Assembly: GCF_003473485.1 (NCBI RefSeq)
Contig: NC_053045.1
Coordinates: 45,922,494 to 45,986,493, forward strand
Length of the DNA stretch: 64,000 nucleotides
Direction of reading: 5' to 3'
Source of the DNA: Medicago truncatula
Taxonomy: Eukaryota > Streptophyta > Magnoliopsida > Fabales > Fabaceae
This document shows positions 54,000 to 64,000 of the stretch, piece by piece; within the stretch, counting starts at the first letter, position 1, and each line of letters starts with the position of its first letter. The notes under the pieces were generated by a model, which worked only from the letters and a program-made list of their open reading frames with translations, was not told where the DNA came from and ran no database searches. A program made the position numbers and the translations under genes.

Positions 54000-55500
54000 T
54001 AGTAATAAAATACAAGCTGCTTTGTTATTTCTCAATGATAGTTATCTTTTATATGTGTACTTTTAATTTATACTCATACTTAAGAAAGGAATGAATGAAT
54101 GCTTATAGATTAGCAGTGGCAGATTCATAAGCTTATTGTAAAATGTTGAGAAGTATGGAAATTCCCAACAAATAGAAAAATAAAATGATAGAAAGGTTTA
54201 TTTTGGAATTGATAGTATGAAGAAGCTTAGTCAATTGATAGAAACTAAATAGTTTTCATAAGCAGTAACAAAAGAAAGATATACAACAGATTGCATAAAT
54301 GAAAGCTTCCCAAATTTTCTGGTAAACCATATAGGACCAAATTATTCTTTCGACATATAGATTAAAAAGGGAGCGAAATCAGATTTGTCATCACTATTAA
54401 TGTATTTCTTCGAAACATAAGTAAAATTAGTCCTCCGCTATTAAGTTAGGGCTCTTAAATTAGAAAATGCAGCACACATGTTGCGAAAGAGAGGTCAGCT
54501 AGGTAATGTCCTAGAGCCAATCTTAAATTTTCATTCAGAAAGTTAGAAGAAATGCAAAAACAGATTTGTTGCAGAAAATATGAGCAGAGAGCCAAAGAAA
54601 ATAAAGGCAACATGTTCCTCGTTAGAACCTTCTGAGTTAGTTTTGTGGAAAGCCATAACGACGGAGAAAAACTACTAATAGATTTGTCATTGGTGTGCCT
54701 AACTGGATTTTCGACAGAAGGGTTGATAGTTTCGCGTCATATCTAAGACCTCTAACAACCAATCATGCCATATTGAAAATGAAAATTACTAGTAGTGCTA
54801 TTCCAAAAGAATAAAAAAGTTATAATTAAAGGCTTTTCGATTTTTCTTGTCAAAAGGGGATCTGATAGAATGCATATTTTTCTTGAAAACAACGGTATAA
54901 TTCTTTCTGGAGTCCTAAATACAAGAGACAGTTGAATCAACAAAAGTTGTTTAGGACCGGAAGGAATAAGAAGGAAGAGAAAGCAATGGTTTCTTGGTTT
55001 TCAAGATTTGGGAAAGTTCCCTCAAAAAGATTTGGCACAAGCTCCGGAGCAAGCATAGGACCAAAAAAAGCAAGGGATAATGAAGATTTCTTATGCTTGA
55101 AATGGTTGATTATCTAACTTGCTTGGCAAAGATATTTCTTTTTCAGAACTGGTTCATTAGGCACTAGTGGAGTGGTAGCAGTAAAAGGTTGAGGAAATGT
55201 CATTGATGGTTGGAAGAAAGAGGAGGGAAGAAGAAGGGTTAGAGCTAATGAAGTGAGATTAAAATCACAAAGACAATGGTTATTTATAAGGAGAAATTGG
55301 AAAAAAACAGTTGCTAAAATCTAGGAAAATTATGTGATTGCTTAATTTTCAGGTACAAGAAATTGATTGGTTAATTTTGTACGAGCAAGTGGTCGTGGAT
55401 ATGATTAAATTCAGATTTTTGGAAGTGGTTTTTAGTAACAACTTCACTCTATTTAATGCTATTATTTGCAAAATGTCCTTCAATGAAATCAATTTCCATA
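54000..55500. other. 3' region of gene C with a possible decayed gene on the minus strand
   Basis: Mostly non-coding. On the minus strand, 55,199-54,900 reads MTFPQPFTATTPLVPNEPVL-KKKYLCQAS, stop, then FKHKKSSLSLAFFGPMLAPE-LVPNLFEGTFPN. It looks like former protein sequence with stops, followed upstream by a plausible TTTATA-box region. I do not recognise the family. Confidence 0.3.
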
Positions 55501-55512
55501 TAACCAAGTTGT

Positions 55513-55679
55513 TTGGGCTCCAGCGGCAAGGAGTTCCTTCCAAGGACGTATTCGGAGAATACCGGGTTCGATTCTCAGGGGAAACAACGCTTGGCCAGTG
55601 CGCATGCCTCTACGCATGAGCCGAATTAATTGTCCACCTTTGGTGGGTCGGAAACCGATGCGAAAGCAAAAAAAAAAAA
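55513..55679 (+). mobile_element. tRNA-derived SINE
   Basis: A box B-like GGGTTCGATTCTC lies at 55,563-55,575, preceded by the GCGGCAAGGAGTTCCTTCC head region. The body (GCTTGGCCAGTGCGCATGCC, TCTACGCATGAGCCGAATTA, GGTGGGTCGGAAACCGATGC) is GC-rich compared with the surroundings and ends in a 13-base A tail (55,667-55,679). The layout fits a plant SINE; box A is not clear. Confidence 0.65.
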
Positions 55680-55689
55680 TCAAAATATA

Positions 55690-57280
55690 ATTAAAAGTAT
55701 TGGGTAGTTTAGGAAGTACAATTATGTTTTTGTTTACATCAAGAAAATTAATTAAATTTAACCACTTTTCTTAATCTATATAAAAAAAAAGTTGTATTAC
55801 TCATAATTGAATGAGAGAGATCCAAGGAAAAAAGTGAATAGAGTACTTTATCTAACATGTACAAGTAAAATGGTATTGCATTATGTATAAATATCATTTT
55901 TTATCATTGAATTGAAAAATCATATCATATTTAATTTAATTTAATAGTGAGATTTATTTCACTTGTGGATAATAGAATTGGCCAAAACATATCTAAGAAA
56001 AACGAATTGGCCAAAACATGGATATGTTCTTGGCAAAATCACACCTTAAAGAAAATAGTTTGAATCTAGGTTTATCGATAACGGAACTTGAGATTCAGTT
56101 AGAGCAGTTGATAATACGTACCAATAGTAAACGTGATCAAATGGTACCTAGCAAATAATTTACTTATCAGAAGTGGACTCATGTGAACCAAACCATTGGG
56201 ATTATGTGGGGTAACTCAGTAGTTATTTTTGGATCCAGGTCTACAAGATTTACCGTCTAACTTGTTCACGTGGAAGATACTCGGTTTGTTTCCAAAAAAT
56301 ATGATATATGTGTAGTCAAATACTCTAAAATATCATGATAAATAATTTTTTTTTTTGAAAAAACTAAACTAGTCCAACCAAATTGACAAAATATGGAGAT
56401 CAACCATGAGATCTTGAGGAAGAGTCCTAAGCCAATACTACCGGACCAATCCAAGTGAATTTCATGTTAAATATCAAGAGAGTTTAATATCATTAGTCTA
56501 TTAGTTCATTAGTCTATTTTAAACATAGAACAAATTGATACTTAATTAAATGTGTTCATATGAAATGATTTGTTTTTGGTCGAAAATATGAAATAGATTT
56601 TTAAATAGACTAATAACTCATACCAGACTTTCAAAATATTAGACTTAAATCTTTTACATCTCTGACTTCAGTCTTGCAAATATTAGATTATTAAGGGTTC
56701 TAGCAGAAAAAAAAAATCAACTAAAAAATAGTTAGTTGTCGAATTTCCTATAATTTTGATGTATATTTATATTTAAGTTTTGAAATAAAAATGAATTGCT
56801 AAGGGTAATTTTGTTTAGCAAAAGGTCCGGTCAATAGGTAGTTAATTGATAGTTAACTTTCGAGTTGCCTTTATAAAATTTAGCGGAAATACGAACACTT
56901 TTTTTTTTTTTTTATTGTTTTTCGTTGTACATATATTTTACATAAACTTATTTAAATTCCATTTTTAATATTAAGTTTATACATTTTTAAGTTTGAAATA
57001 TAAAAATAATGTTCAACAAAGATAGGTAATTACTTTTCAAATACCCTATAATTATGTCGTCGATTTGAGTTTAAATTTAAACGTAATAAATTAAATGGTT
57101 TTCTTAAGGTGAACTTGGTTAAAAAAATATCTAACCAAAAAATAACTACATGATAGATAAGTTTTGAGTTTTTGTCCAAAAAAAATGTACCTTTTGAGTT
57201 GTTGACAAACATACACAGACATGAGACACATAAATGGAGAGAGAGATATATCAAACTACATCAATGAATGTTACGTCAAT
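55690..57280. other. Intergenic, no gene recognised
   Basis: AT-rich, low-complexity DNA. No coding motif on either strand; repeated AAGGGTAATTTTG- and TAGTTAGTTG-like strings around 56,700-57,020 suggest a worn local duplication. Confidence 0.5.
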
Positions 57281-57284
57281 ATTA

Positions 57285-58090
57285 CACCGCTCAATAATAC
57301 AGTATTACATTACGCAACAACACTTATGCTAGACTCCAAACACTTGGTTATTTAGAAAACTCATAAGCGTAATCACTTGGATTATGAGTCAAAAAATCAG
57401 TTGAATTAAATTTTAATTTGCTGCAAGCCTGCAACTTGAAGAGGTTGATGAGAGATTAATTAAAACATATGTTTTTTTTAGGGGATAAAGCATATGTTGT
57501 TTATATTTATTAATATTGTTCGAGTCTTTAGTCCTCTTTTTTTTAAAATAAAAATAAAAATTGATGAATAGAATAATTAGTTATGCTTATTGAAATAGCA
57601 GACAAGATAATCAAACATTAGAAACAGTCAAAAACAAAAGGGAGCCAAGCAATCGAAATACATTAAAACAGCTCTAAATAGTATAAATAGCATACAAATC
57701 AATCATATACAATTAAACACAAAACTAATTTGCTTCTCCAATATGATGTCACTTTGGAATAAGTGGCTTAGACCAAGGTGTGTTCTTCTCCAATTGTCAC
57801 ATATATATTAATAATTTAGTGCATGCTTTCTCTGAATTGGATTGTGATGTTTCAACGATAACTAATACTAGTAATTAAATTTGTTTCTAATACAAGACGT
57901 ACGGTCATGTATCTGTTTTCTTAATTTATGCAACTTTTGTAATGGTCCCCTTGCATTGCATATTTATTGTTTAGCAAGTAGCCATAACCACTTCTAATTC
58001 AAACCAAAGAAACTTTATTTTAATAATAATAAAATGTTGAAATAAAACCACATACCCTGTCTGTTTAGCAAGGAAAATTTTCTAAGCTTT
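57285..58090 (+). repeat. BBE upstream module, copy in front of the pseudogene
   Basis: Shares TAATCACTTGGATTATGAG, CAACTTGAAGAGGTTGATGA-GAGATTAATTAAA, GCAGACAAGATAATCAAACA and CTGAATTGGATTGTGATGTT-TCAACGATAACTA with the modules before genes C and D. No intact promoter or start follows; coding similarity begins abruptly at 58,092. Confidence 0.7.
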
Positions 58091-58091
58091 G

Positions 58092-58331
58092 TGCATCAAG
58101 TAAAAAAGGTGAGTCAAAGTCAACAGTACTAGCTTTATTTTAAGCCTTGTTTTTTTGGAGGTGTAGATGAACTCATGCCCTTGATGCAAGAGAAGTTTCC
58201 TGAGCTTGGTTTGGTTAGAGAAGGAATATGGCCTATATTTGATGAAGATGGTGACAATGATACTGTTTCCTTATGGTGGCATAATGGATAATATTTCAGA
58301 ATTTGAAATTCCATTTCCACATAGATATGGA
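58092..58331 (+). pseudogene. BBE-like pseudogene, internal fragment
   Basis: TCAAGTAAAAAAGGTGAGTC, then CTAGCTTTATTTTAAGCCTTG and GTTTCCTGAGCTTGGTTTGG match codons of about residues 305-355 of gene C. A deletion of roughly 50 codons follows, and GGAATATGGCCTATATTTGA to CCATTTCCACATAGATATGG matches about residues 410-450. Lesions: CAA of the LFQ motif has become TAA, one extra T in the LFLGG codons, and the joined halves do not keep the full domain. No start, FAD-anchor region or C-terminus. Flanked on the right by GGGCCTC-type transposon debris. Confidence 0.85.
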
Positions 58332-58334
58332 CAT

Positions 58335-59285
58335 GGCCAGTTATGTGTAACTGCAACAAGGCCCTTGGCGCCGCAAAGCCTCTAACATAAACGGGCCTCA
58401 AAATTTGAAAATAAAAAGCTTGTACTCACTAAGGATGTTTTTTCTGTCCATAAAAAAATTACTTTATAGTTAAAAAAAAAATGTATCAAAACCACCGTTG
58501 AATACTTCTTTGGAAAAAGTTGGAAATTTTGGGTGTGCCTGTCGTATTATGTGTCACATATATGTGGGATGTTATTTAGTGTTTTGAGGTCTATTGAACA
58601 AGCTATATTTGTGAGTTTGATACCTGTTTTTGTTTAGTAAAATACATTTTTAGTTACTATATATTTAAATTTTCAAGTTTTGTATTTTGCGGTGATTAAA
58701 AAATTCACATTTTTTTATTCCATACAAGTAATCAATTCCATCTAAAAATTGATGTCAGTTTAGCCATTGAAAAATCTATACAAACCTGTGAATGCCTTCA
58801 AATAATTGGAAGGTTAACATTGAATCTTATGAATGACATCCAAGAGGGTTGTCTTACATTGCAATGGATTTTAACCTAAAAAGCTATTACGTGTTAATCT
58901 AAGGTTAATTAATTTTCTGAGACTCAAGGCTTTGATTGGCTTGAAGAAATCGATTGACATTTCTATGATGATCAAAGGTAGCATTAATAATTTGATCGGA
59001 TGCAACGTCTTCTTTCAAATCTCAGCCATGACAAAAAAAAAAAAAAATGAAGGTTCAAGTTAGCAAAAGTGCACATTTTTATTTGAATAAAAAAAAATTA
59101 ATATTCATTAGTGTAAACCAATTTAAAGCAAGAGATAATTAAGTAAATATCCCTCAAGCTATTTATTATAAAATACAAGTGGATCTAAGTTAGCAAATTT
59201 GTGAAGTTAACAAATATGTTTTAACACTATTTTTTCATACATAAGACTATTATAATTTTTTTCATCAATTGGAGGCTTTAGTTTT
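58335..59285. other. Spacer with transposon debris
   Basis: GCCCTTGGCGCCGCAAAGCC followed by GGGCCTCAAAATTTGAAAA (58,360-58,415) looks like the end of a hAT element. The rest is AT-rich, with no gene. Confidence 0.4.
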
Positions 59286-59289
59286 TTCC

Positions 59290-60420
59290 AAGAGCATGCA
59301 TTCCCACTTGTTTCTATTGAAAAATCATAAGCCTAATCAGTTGGATTAAAGTAATGTTGCAACTTGAAGAGATTGATGAGAGATTTATTGAATAATCAGA
59401 TTAGATTGGTTTTTTTTTTAAAAGAGTCAGATTAGATTGTTGTTAACTACTCTCTAATTTTATTTTATTTTTGGTCAAGAACTACTCTCTAATTAATTTT
59501 GTTTTAACATGAATAAATATGATATTGTTCAATTTTTCGGTCCTCTTTATTTTTTTAATAAACATGCAAAATGCAGTGATAAAAGGAATAATTAGTAATG
59601 CCGATTGAAGTAGTAGTAGACAAGATAATCAAAAACGAGGACGCCAACTACCACAAGCCACCAAAAGACATAAAAACATAATCTAAATTTAAATAGTAAA
59701 TTGTTTAAAGACTAAATTACATATCATGTGAGTAATTCAACAACAATTCCGAATAAAATTACATAAGATTAATTTACCTAAAGTATAATTTAAAGGGGTG
59801 AAGATCCTCTCCATTTAACAAAATAAATGGAGTTTTGCTAGTTTGAGAGAGATAGACACAAGAAATAGATGGTGGGTCCTACTACTAAGTGGATTCCACC
59901 ATCATTAATTATATTTTACTTTTTTCAAGATTTTATGTGTCTTTATCTCTCCAAATTGAAAAAATGGAGAAACGCATAAATGGAGAGGATCTTAATCCAA
60001 TTTAAAGACTAGGCTAAACTAATTAACTAGATGCCAATTTGAATTAACTGGATTGGGCCAAGTGTCCAAGTTGTGTTCTCTCCAATTGTCACTTGCATAC
60101 ATACTTTTAAACTAATTTTTTGAATCTTTTTTTATACATTGTTTCTACCATATATTTTTGTCTCTGGATCTTATGATGTTTCAACAATAACTTAAATTAA
60201 TATCTTCACCAAAAAAAAAAATAACTTAAATTAATATGCATCTAATAGATAACAGTCATTTATATATTGAAATAAGAAGCGTGTGATTCCAATTAATAAT
60301 TACAGTTAACTTAAATGGACCAATAGATTATTCGTTTTGTTTATTCAACTTTTTAGAATGGTCTTCCTGCATGTTTAACAAGCAGTATCAACCACTTCTT
60401 TTAGTCAAAAAAAAAATCAA
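59290..60420 (+). repeat. BBE upstream module, copy in front of gene D
   Basis: AACTTGAAGAGATTGATGAG, TAGACAAGATAATCAAAAAC, TGTGTTCTCTCCAATTGTCA and ATCTTATGATGTTTCAACAA follow the same order as before gene C. A MITE (59,796-59,998) interrupts this copy. Confidence 0.75.
59796..59998. mobile_element. Mutator-type MITE (203 bp) in the gene D upstream module
   Basis: Ends GGGTGAAGATCCTCTCCATT and (reverse complement) GGATTAAGATCCTCTCCATT. A perfect 9-bp duplication AATTTAAAG flanks it (59,787-59,795 and 59,999-60,007). The sister module before gene C has the empty site GTATAATTTAAAGACTAAAT at about 50,337, which confirms both borders. Confidence 0.95.
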
Positions 60421-60424
60421 CCTC

Positions 60425-61380
60425 TTCTTGTTAAAATCAAATAAAAATATTTATTTTAATGAAATTGATAGAGACTCATACCTTGTATGATTGCCCGGGG
60501 TTTTCTTTTGTTTTGTTTTTTTATAGTAAGGACGGGACTTTTCTAATATAAAATGATTCAAATTCTAAGCTATAGTTTCACGTGATTGACTTACTTCTCT
60601 ACTATGCATGTTGGATTTAGAAAACTTTAACTAGTTGGAATTTCCTTAGTAGAGAATTTATGAAAACAACTTTGGCAGTTTATAATTTTTTTTTTCTTCT
60701 TTCAAAAAATAATAATAATTGTTTTTCTAACTTATTTTCATATGCTCTCTACGATTAATCAAGTGATTTGATTTAAAAGTTCTACCAATGACACATTGTT
60801 CAAGAAAACTTGAGAGAATTTATTTTCATATGCTCTCGATGATAACTTATGAAAACAAACTATGATTTGAGGGACAGATAGTTATTTTGATATTTAAATG
60901 TGTAACGAATAGTCGCAGTAGTATCTCAATGTATTTGAATTTTAAAATAGTCTTTGATTTTCATTTTGTTGGTCAAATAGTCTCGGAAGTGACAATAAAT
61001 AAGTATATTGAAGTACTAATATGACTATATTAACAAAGTATTTTAATGTTACAAACTATTTTGACTAACGAAATGCATAATCGTAGACTATTTTAAAATT
61101 TTGATACATTGATGGACTATTATATGGCTACTCCTTACATACAAAATGATAATTACCTTTTATAAATAAAACACAATATGTTGAGAATAAGAACAACAAC
61201 CTTATGCAAAACTTGTGGAATCAAATAAGTGCACATTTGCTAACTTATATGAGAAACAAATTGTTTTTATAGTTTTGTTACAAAAAATAGTTTTTTTTAA
61301 ACAATTAGATAAAGCACAATTATGCAATAAGTGTTTAATTGTTAATCCACATGGATATTTATCTTCGAGCATGTAGAAAC
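60425..61380. other. Proximal upstream region of BBE-like gene D
   Basis: No gene. AT-rich; CATATGCTCTC-GATRA occurs twice (about 60,740 and 60,828). TTGGTCAAATAGTC / GACTATTTTGACTAACG around 60,970-61,070 form a loose inverted pair. Confidence 0.45.
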
Positions 61381-61385
61381 CCGCC

Positions 61386-61393
61386 TATAAATT
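61386..61393 (+). promoter_or_regulatory. TATA box of BBE-like gene D
   Basis: TATAAATT followed by TGAAGCATCATATGCACAAC, nearly identical to the core promoter of gene A; 42 bp before the ATG. Confidence 0.65.
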
Positions 61394-61427
61394 TGAAGCA
61401 TCATATGCACAACATTACTAAAACAAA

Positions 61428-63056
61428 ATGATGCCTCTAAGCTCATATTTGTCTGTTGCACTTATTGCTATTTTATTTTCATATGCATCTTCTGCAATTG
61501 ATACTAATACTTATGAAGATAACTTCCTTCAATGTCTTTCTAGTTATTCACATAACTCAACTTCAATCTCTAAAGTTGTGTACACCAAAACCAATCCCTC
61601 TTACTCACCAGTACTCAAATTTACAACTCAAAATCTAAGATTTGCATCCTACAAAACACCAAAACCACTTGTCATCATCACACCTCTAGAACCTTCCCAT
61701 ATTCAAACAGCCATAATTTGTTCCCAAAATCATGGCCTCCAGATTCGAACCCGTAGTGGGGGCCATGACTTTGAGGGCCTATCCTATGTTTCAGAAATTC
61801 CATTTGTTGTCATTGATCTCATAAACTTCAAGGAAATTGATGTAGATGTAGAAAGCAGAACTGCTTGGGTTCAGTCTGGTGCAACACTTGGTGAACTTTA
61901 CTACACAATTAGCCAAAAAAGCCGAAATCTTGCTTTCCCAGCTGGTGCTTGTCCTACAATAGGTGTTGGTGGACATTTCAGTGGTGGCGGCTATGGAACC
62001 TTGTTGCGTAAATATGGTTTAGCCGCGGATAATGTAATCGATGCTCACATAATTGATGTGAAAGGTAGGTTACTTGACAGAGAAGCAATGGGTGAAGATT
62101 ATTTTTGGGCTATTAGAGGTGGTGGAGGAGCAAGTTTTGGAGTCATAATTTCATGGAAGATAAAACTTGTTGAAGTTCCAGCAACAGTGACGGTGTTTAC
62201 AGTTCCAAGAGCATTGGAACAAAATGCAACAAAGCTTGTTCACAAGTGGCAGTATTTGGCAAGTAAAATTGATGAAAACATAGCCATCAATATTGTCTTT
62301 CAAAGGATAAATTCAAGTAAAAAAGGCGAGACAACAATTCTAGCTATATTTCAAGCCTTGTTTCTTGGAGGTGTAGATAAACTCATTCCCTTGATGGATC
62401 AAAAGTTTCCTGAGTTGGGTGTGGTCAGAGAAAATTGTATTGAAATGAGTTGGATTGAATCGGTTCTTTACCTTTTTCAATTTCCGAAAGGTGCATTACC
62501 TGAAGTGTTGCTTAACAGAACACTAGCTGCAAACAGCCCAAGATTTATTTACAAAGCAAAATCTGATTTTGTGAAAACTCCCATTCCTGAAAATGGATTA
62601 GAAGGAATATGGTCTTTGTTTCATGAAGAAGGTGCCAAAGGTGCAATGATGATATGGTTTCCTTATGGTGGAATAATGGATACTATTTCAGAGTCTGAAA
62701 TTCCATTTCCACATAGAAAAGGAAATTTATATCATATTCATTACCAGGTTGATTGGCAACAGGAAGGTGATGAGGTGGAAAAACTGCACATTAATTGGAT
62801 TAGAAAACTTTATAATTACATGGAACCTTTTGTTTCAAAGTCTCCAAGAGCTGGATACATCAATTATAGAGACCTTGATATTGGTGTGAATAACATTGAT
62901 GGATACACAAGCTACAAGCAAGCTAGTATCTGGGGTGTTAAATACTTCAAGAACAATTTCAGAAGATTGGCAAATGTGAAGACCAAAGTTGATCCTCTAA
63001 ACTTCTTCAGAAATGAACAAAGTATACCTTCTCTTGTGTCCAAGGGACACAAATAA
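61428..63056 (+). CDS. BBE-like FAD-linked oxidase D
   Basis: 542 residues, intronless. Signal peptide MMPLSSYLSVALIAILFSYA to about residue 23. FAD anchors His113 (RSGGHDFEGLSY) and Cys175 (GACPTIGVGGHFSGGGYG); gatekeeper position 178 is Ile as in gene A. It differs from A-C by a longer loop (AANSPRFIYKAKSDF in place of AAKDxxKxKSDF) and a shorter SSKKGETTILAIF segment, and has VDWQQEGDEVEKL where others have VHWHQE. The C-terminal BBE domain is complete, ending SIPSLVSKGHK. Same predicted secreted flavin oxidase class; substrate unknown. Upstream lies the shared module, here carrying a MITE. Confidence 0.95.
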   Translation: MMPLSSYLSVALIAILFSYASSAIDTNTYEDNFLQCLSSYSHNSTSISKVVYTKTNPSYSPVLKFTTQNLRFASYKTPKPLVIITPLEPSHIQTAIICSQNHGLQIRTRSGGHDFEGLSYVSEIPFVVIDLINFKEIDVDVESRTAWVQSGATLGELYYTISQKSRNLAFPAGACPTIGVGGHFSGGGYGTLLRKYGLAADNVIDAHIIDVKGRLLDREAMGEDYFWAIRGGGGASFGVIISWKIKLVEVPATVTVFTVPRALEQNATKLVHKWQYLASKIDENIAINIVFQRINSSKKGETTILAIFQALFLGGVDKLIPLMDQKFPELGVVRENCIEMSWIESVLYLFQFPKGALPEVLLNRTLAANSPRFIYKAKSDFVKTPIPENGLEGIWSLFHEEGAKGAMMIWFPYGGIMDTISESEIPFPHRKGNLYHIHYQVDWQQEGDEVEKLHINWIRKLYNYMEPFVSKSPRAGYINYRDLDIGVNNIDGYTSYKQASIWGVKYFKNNFRRLANVKTKVDPLNFFRNEQSIPSLVSKGHK

Positions 63057-63059
63057 ATT

Positions 63060-63470
63060 AATTGGAGTAGCTAAGGTCACGATAATAAAAAATAAGCTGT
63101 TTTGTTATTTCTCTTTTATATGTGTATCTTTTCTTTATAAATAAAGGTTTAGGGGAGTGGGGTCTAGAGCTAAGGGGTAAAGGCTTCAAGGCTCAAAGAG
63201 CATTTTTAGAGAGATAATTACATATTACATGCCAACAAGGTCTTCTTCAATCGGGAGCAAGAAGATTTCCACATCTTTTTTGGATGAGTATCTGATGCAG
63301 CATTCATCAACCCCTAGATATTCTATGTGTGTATTTATTTTTACATGTTTGTTTACTTTTACTTAAAACAATGATACTTGAATAAATTACTAAAGTTTGG
63401 TGTTAAACTTGACATATATTTGTGTTTATTGAAAGGATATTCCTGCGAAAACTGCTGGTTACACCCCCTA
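63060..63470. other. 3' flank of gene D, no gene
   Basis: AATAAA-type signals at about 63,084 and 63,139. The region GGGGAGTGGGGTCTAGAGCT-AAGGGGTAAAGGC (63,153-63,183) recalls a SINE or tRNA-like head but lacks a clear box B. Confidence 0.4.
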
Positions 63471-63479
63471 TATTTGTAG

Positions 63480-63990
63480 TTAGCCCTTTGACACCATTTA
63501 ATCAACAAAATGGCCAAAGAATGCCTATAACTAGCCGGTAACAGTTGCTAAAACTTTCGAGATACATGCTCATATATCTTCAACGACAACTTTGAATGAC
63601 ATCACAAGTTAGCTAAACTATCAGTACATTTATTAGTTTCTCGGAAAATATGCTTAATTTTGGCCTCATGATCTTCTTATTGGGAACAACAAGACCTCAC
63701 CCATTAGTCGCGCTTACATACTTGCCCTACAAACAATCAACTACATTAACTTTAGAATCCATAAGAAGCCTCCTACATGTTAAATATCTTTTTCTTGTGA
63801 ATTGAAGACCCTCTTATCATCTACTCCTATGCTGGTCAGAGTTATACCGAAAAAATTGGACAAACCTCAAATTTAAGCACCATTTGCATCCCTTAACACC
63901 CCTCCGAAACATGTTAACCTAGAATTTTGATGAGCACGATCCGTATTGATATGAACGCATCCTGGCAGGGGCAGTTTCCAGTTGATACTC
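63480..63990 (-). pseudogene. LINE-derived RNase H fragment
   Basis: From 63,983 leftwards the minus strand reads WKLPLPGCVHINTDRAHQNS then FGGVLRDANGA, a stop, and further on FFGITL, MDSKVNVVDCL and HIFRETNKCTDSLANL in changing frames. This is the plant LINE RNase H order (W..P..G..K.NTDGA, GGV.RD..G, DS..VV..L, H..RE.N.CAD.LAN). Several stops and frame changes, so dead. It may continue beyond the right edge. Confidence 0.75.
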
Positions 63991-64000
63991 ATACACGTCT

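Noticed and set aside
1-64000. CRISPR array, bacterial operon or organelle insertion
   Set aside because: Repeats are irregular minisatellites or transposon ends, genes have GT-AG introns and plant promoters, and no organelle gene was seen.
1-64000. LTR retrotransposon or virus-derived element
   Set aside because: No paired LTRs, primer-binding site or gag, protease, integrase or capsid motif was recognised; the RNase H pieces have the LINE pattern.

Overview
The window is plant nuclear DNA: AT-rich, split into exons with GT-AG introns, and packed with short DNA transposons. The gene families (SINA-like ubiquitin ligase, S-protein homologue, LRR receptor-like kinase, berberine-bridge-enzyme-like oxidases) and MITEs whose ends read GGTTAAATATG..TTTGGTCCC point to a papilionoid legume, perhaps close to Medicago or Trifolium. 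The genus is an inference from remembered sequence style; no database search was possible.

Layout. 1-1.6 kb: 5' half of an N-terminal protein methyltransferase gene (minus), continuing off the left edge. 2.8-7.5 kb: minisatellite and MITE territory, including an orphan copy of a POLD4 3' flank. 7.8-8.2 kb: secreted S-protein homologue. 9.6-9.9 kb: shortened POLD4 paralogue. 11-12.4 kb: Mutator-type element. 12.8-14.7 kb: LRR receptor-like pseudokinase (minus). 14.8-15.7 kb: second Mutator-type element. 17.7-18.2 kb: intact two-exon POLD4. 19.9-22.5 kb: two-exon SINA-like RING E3 ligase. 23-26.6 kb: MITEs. 27.6-28.0 kb: small membrane protein (minus). 28-36 kb: gene-poor, with a hAT derivative sitting inside a LINE fragment and a 974-bp element whose inverted relative lies at 50.6-51.6 kb.

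36-63 kb is a family cluster of berberine-bridge-enzyme-like (BBE-like) FAD oxidases: four intact intronless genes (37,966 +, 41,005 -, 52,344 +, 61,428 +), one internally deleted pseudogene (58,092) and one relic holding only a promoter and start codon (36,900-37,056). The upstream regions are also duplicated and have been separately hit by transposons, so paralogous empty sites can be read for two insertions. All four proteins keep the His113/Cys175 pair expected to bind FAD bicovalently, but differ (Val or Ile) at position 178, aligned with the known oxygen gatekeeper of the family.

Four worn LINE RNase H pieces (18.9, 39.9, 45.9 and 63.7 kb) are scattered through the window. I recognised no LTR retrotransposon, virus-like element, CRISPR array, rRNA or tRNA gene. 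I did not find a clearly new biological system; the most promising items are the BBE-like cluster and the POLD4 paralogue that lost its PCNA-binding motif.
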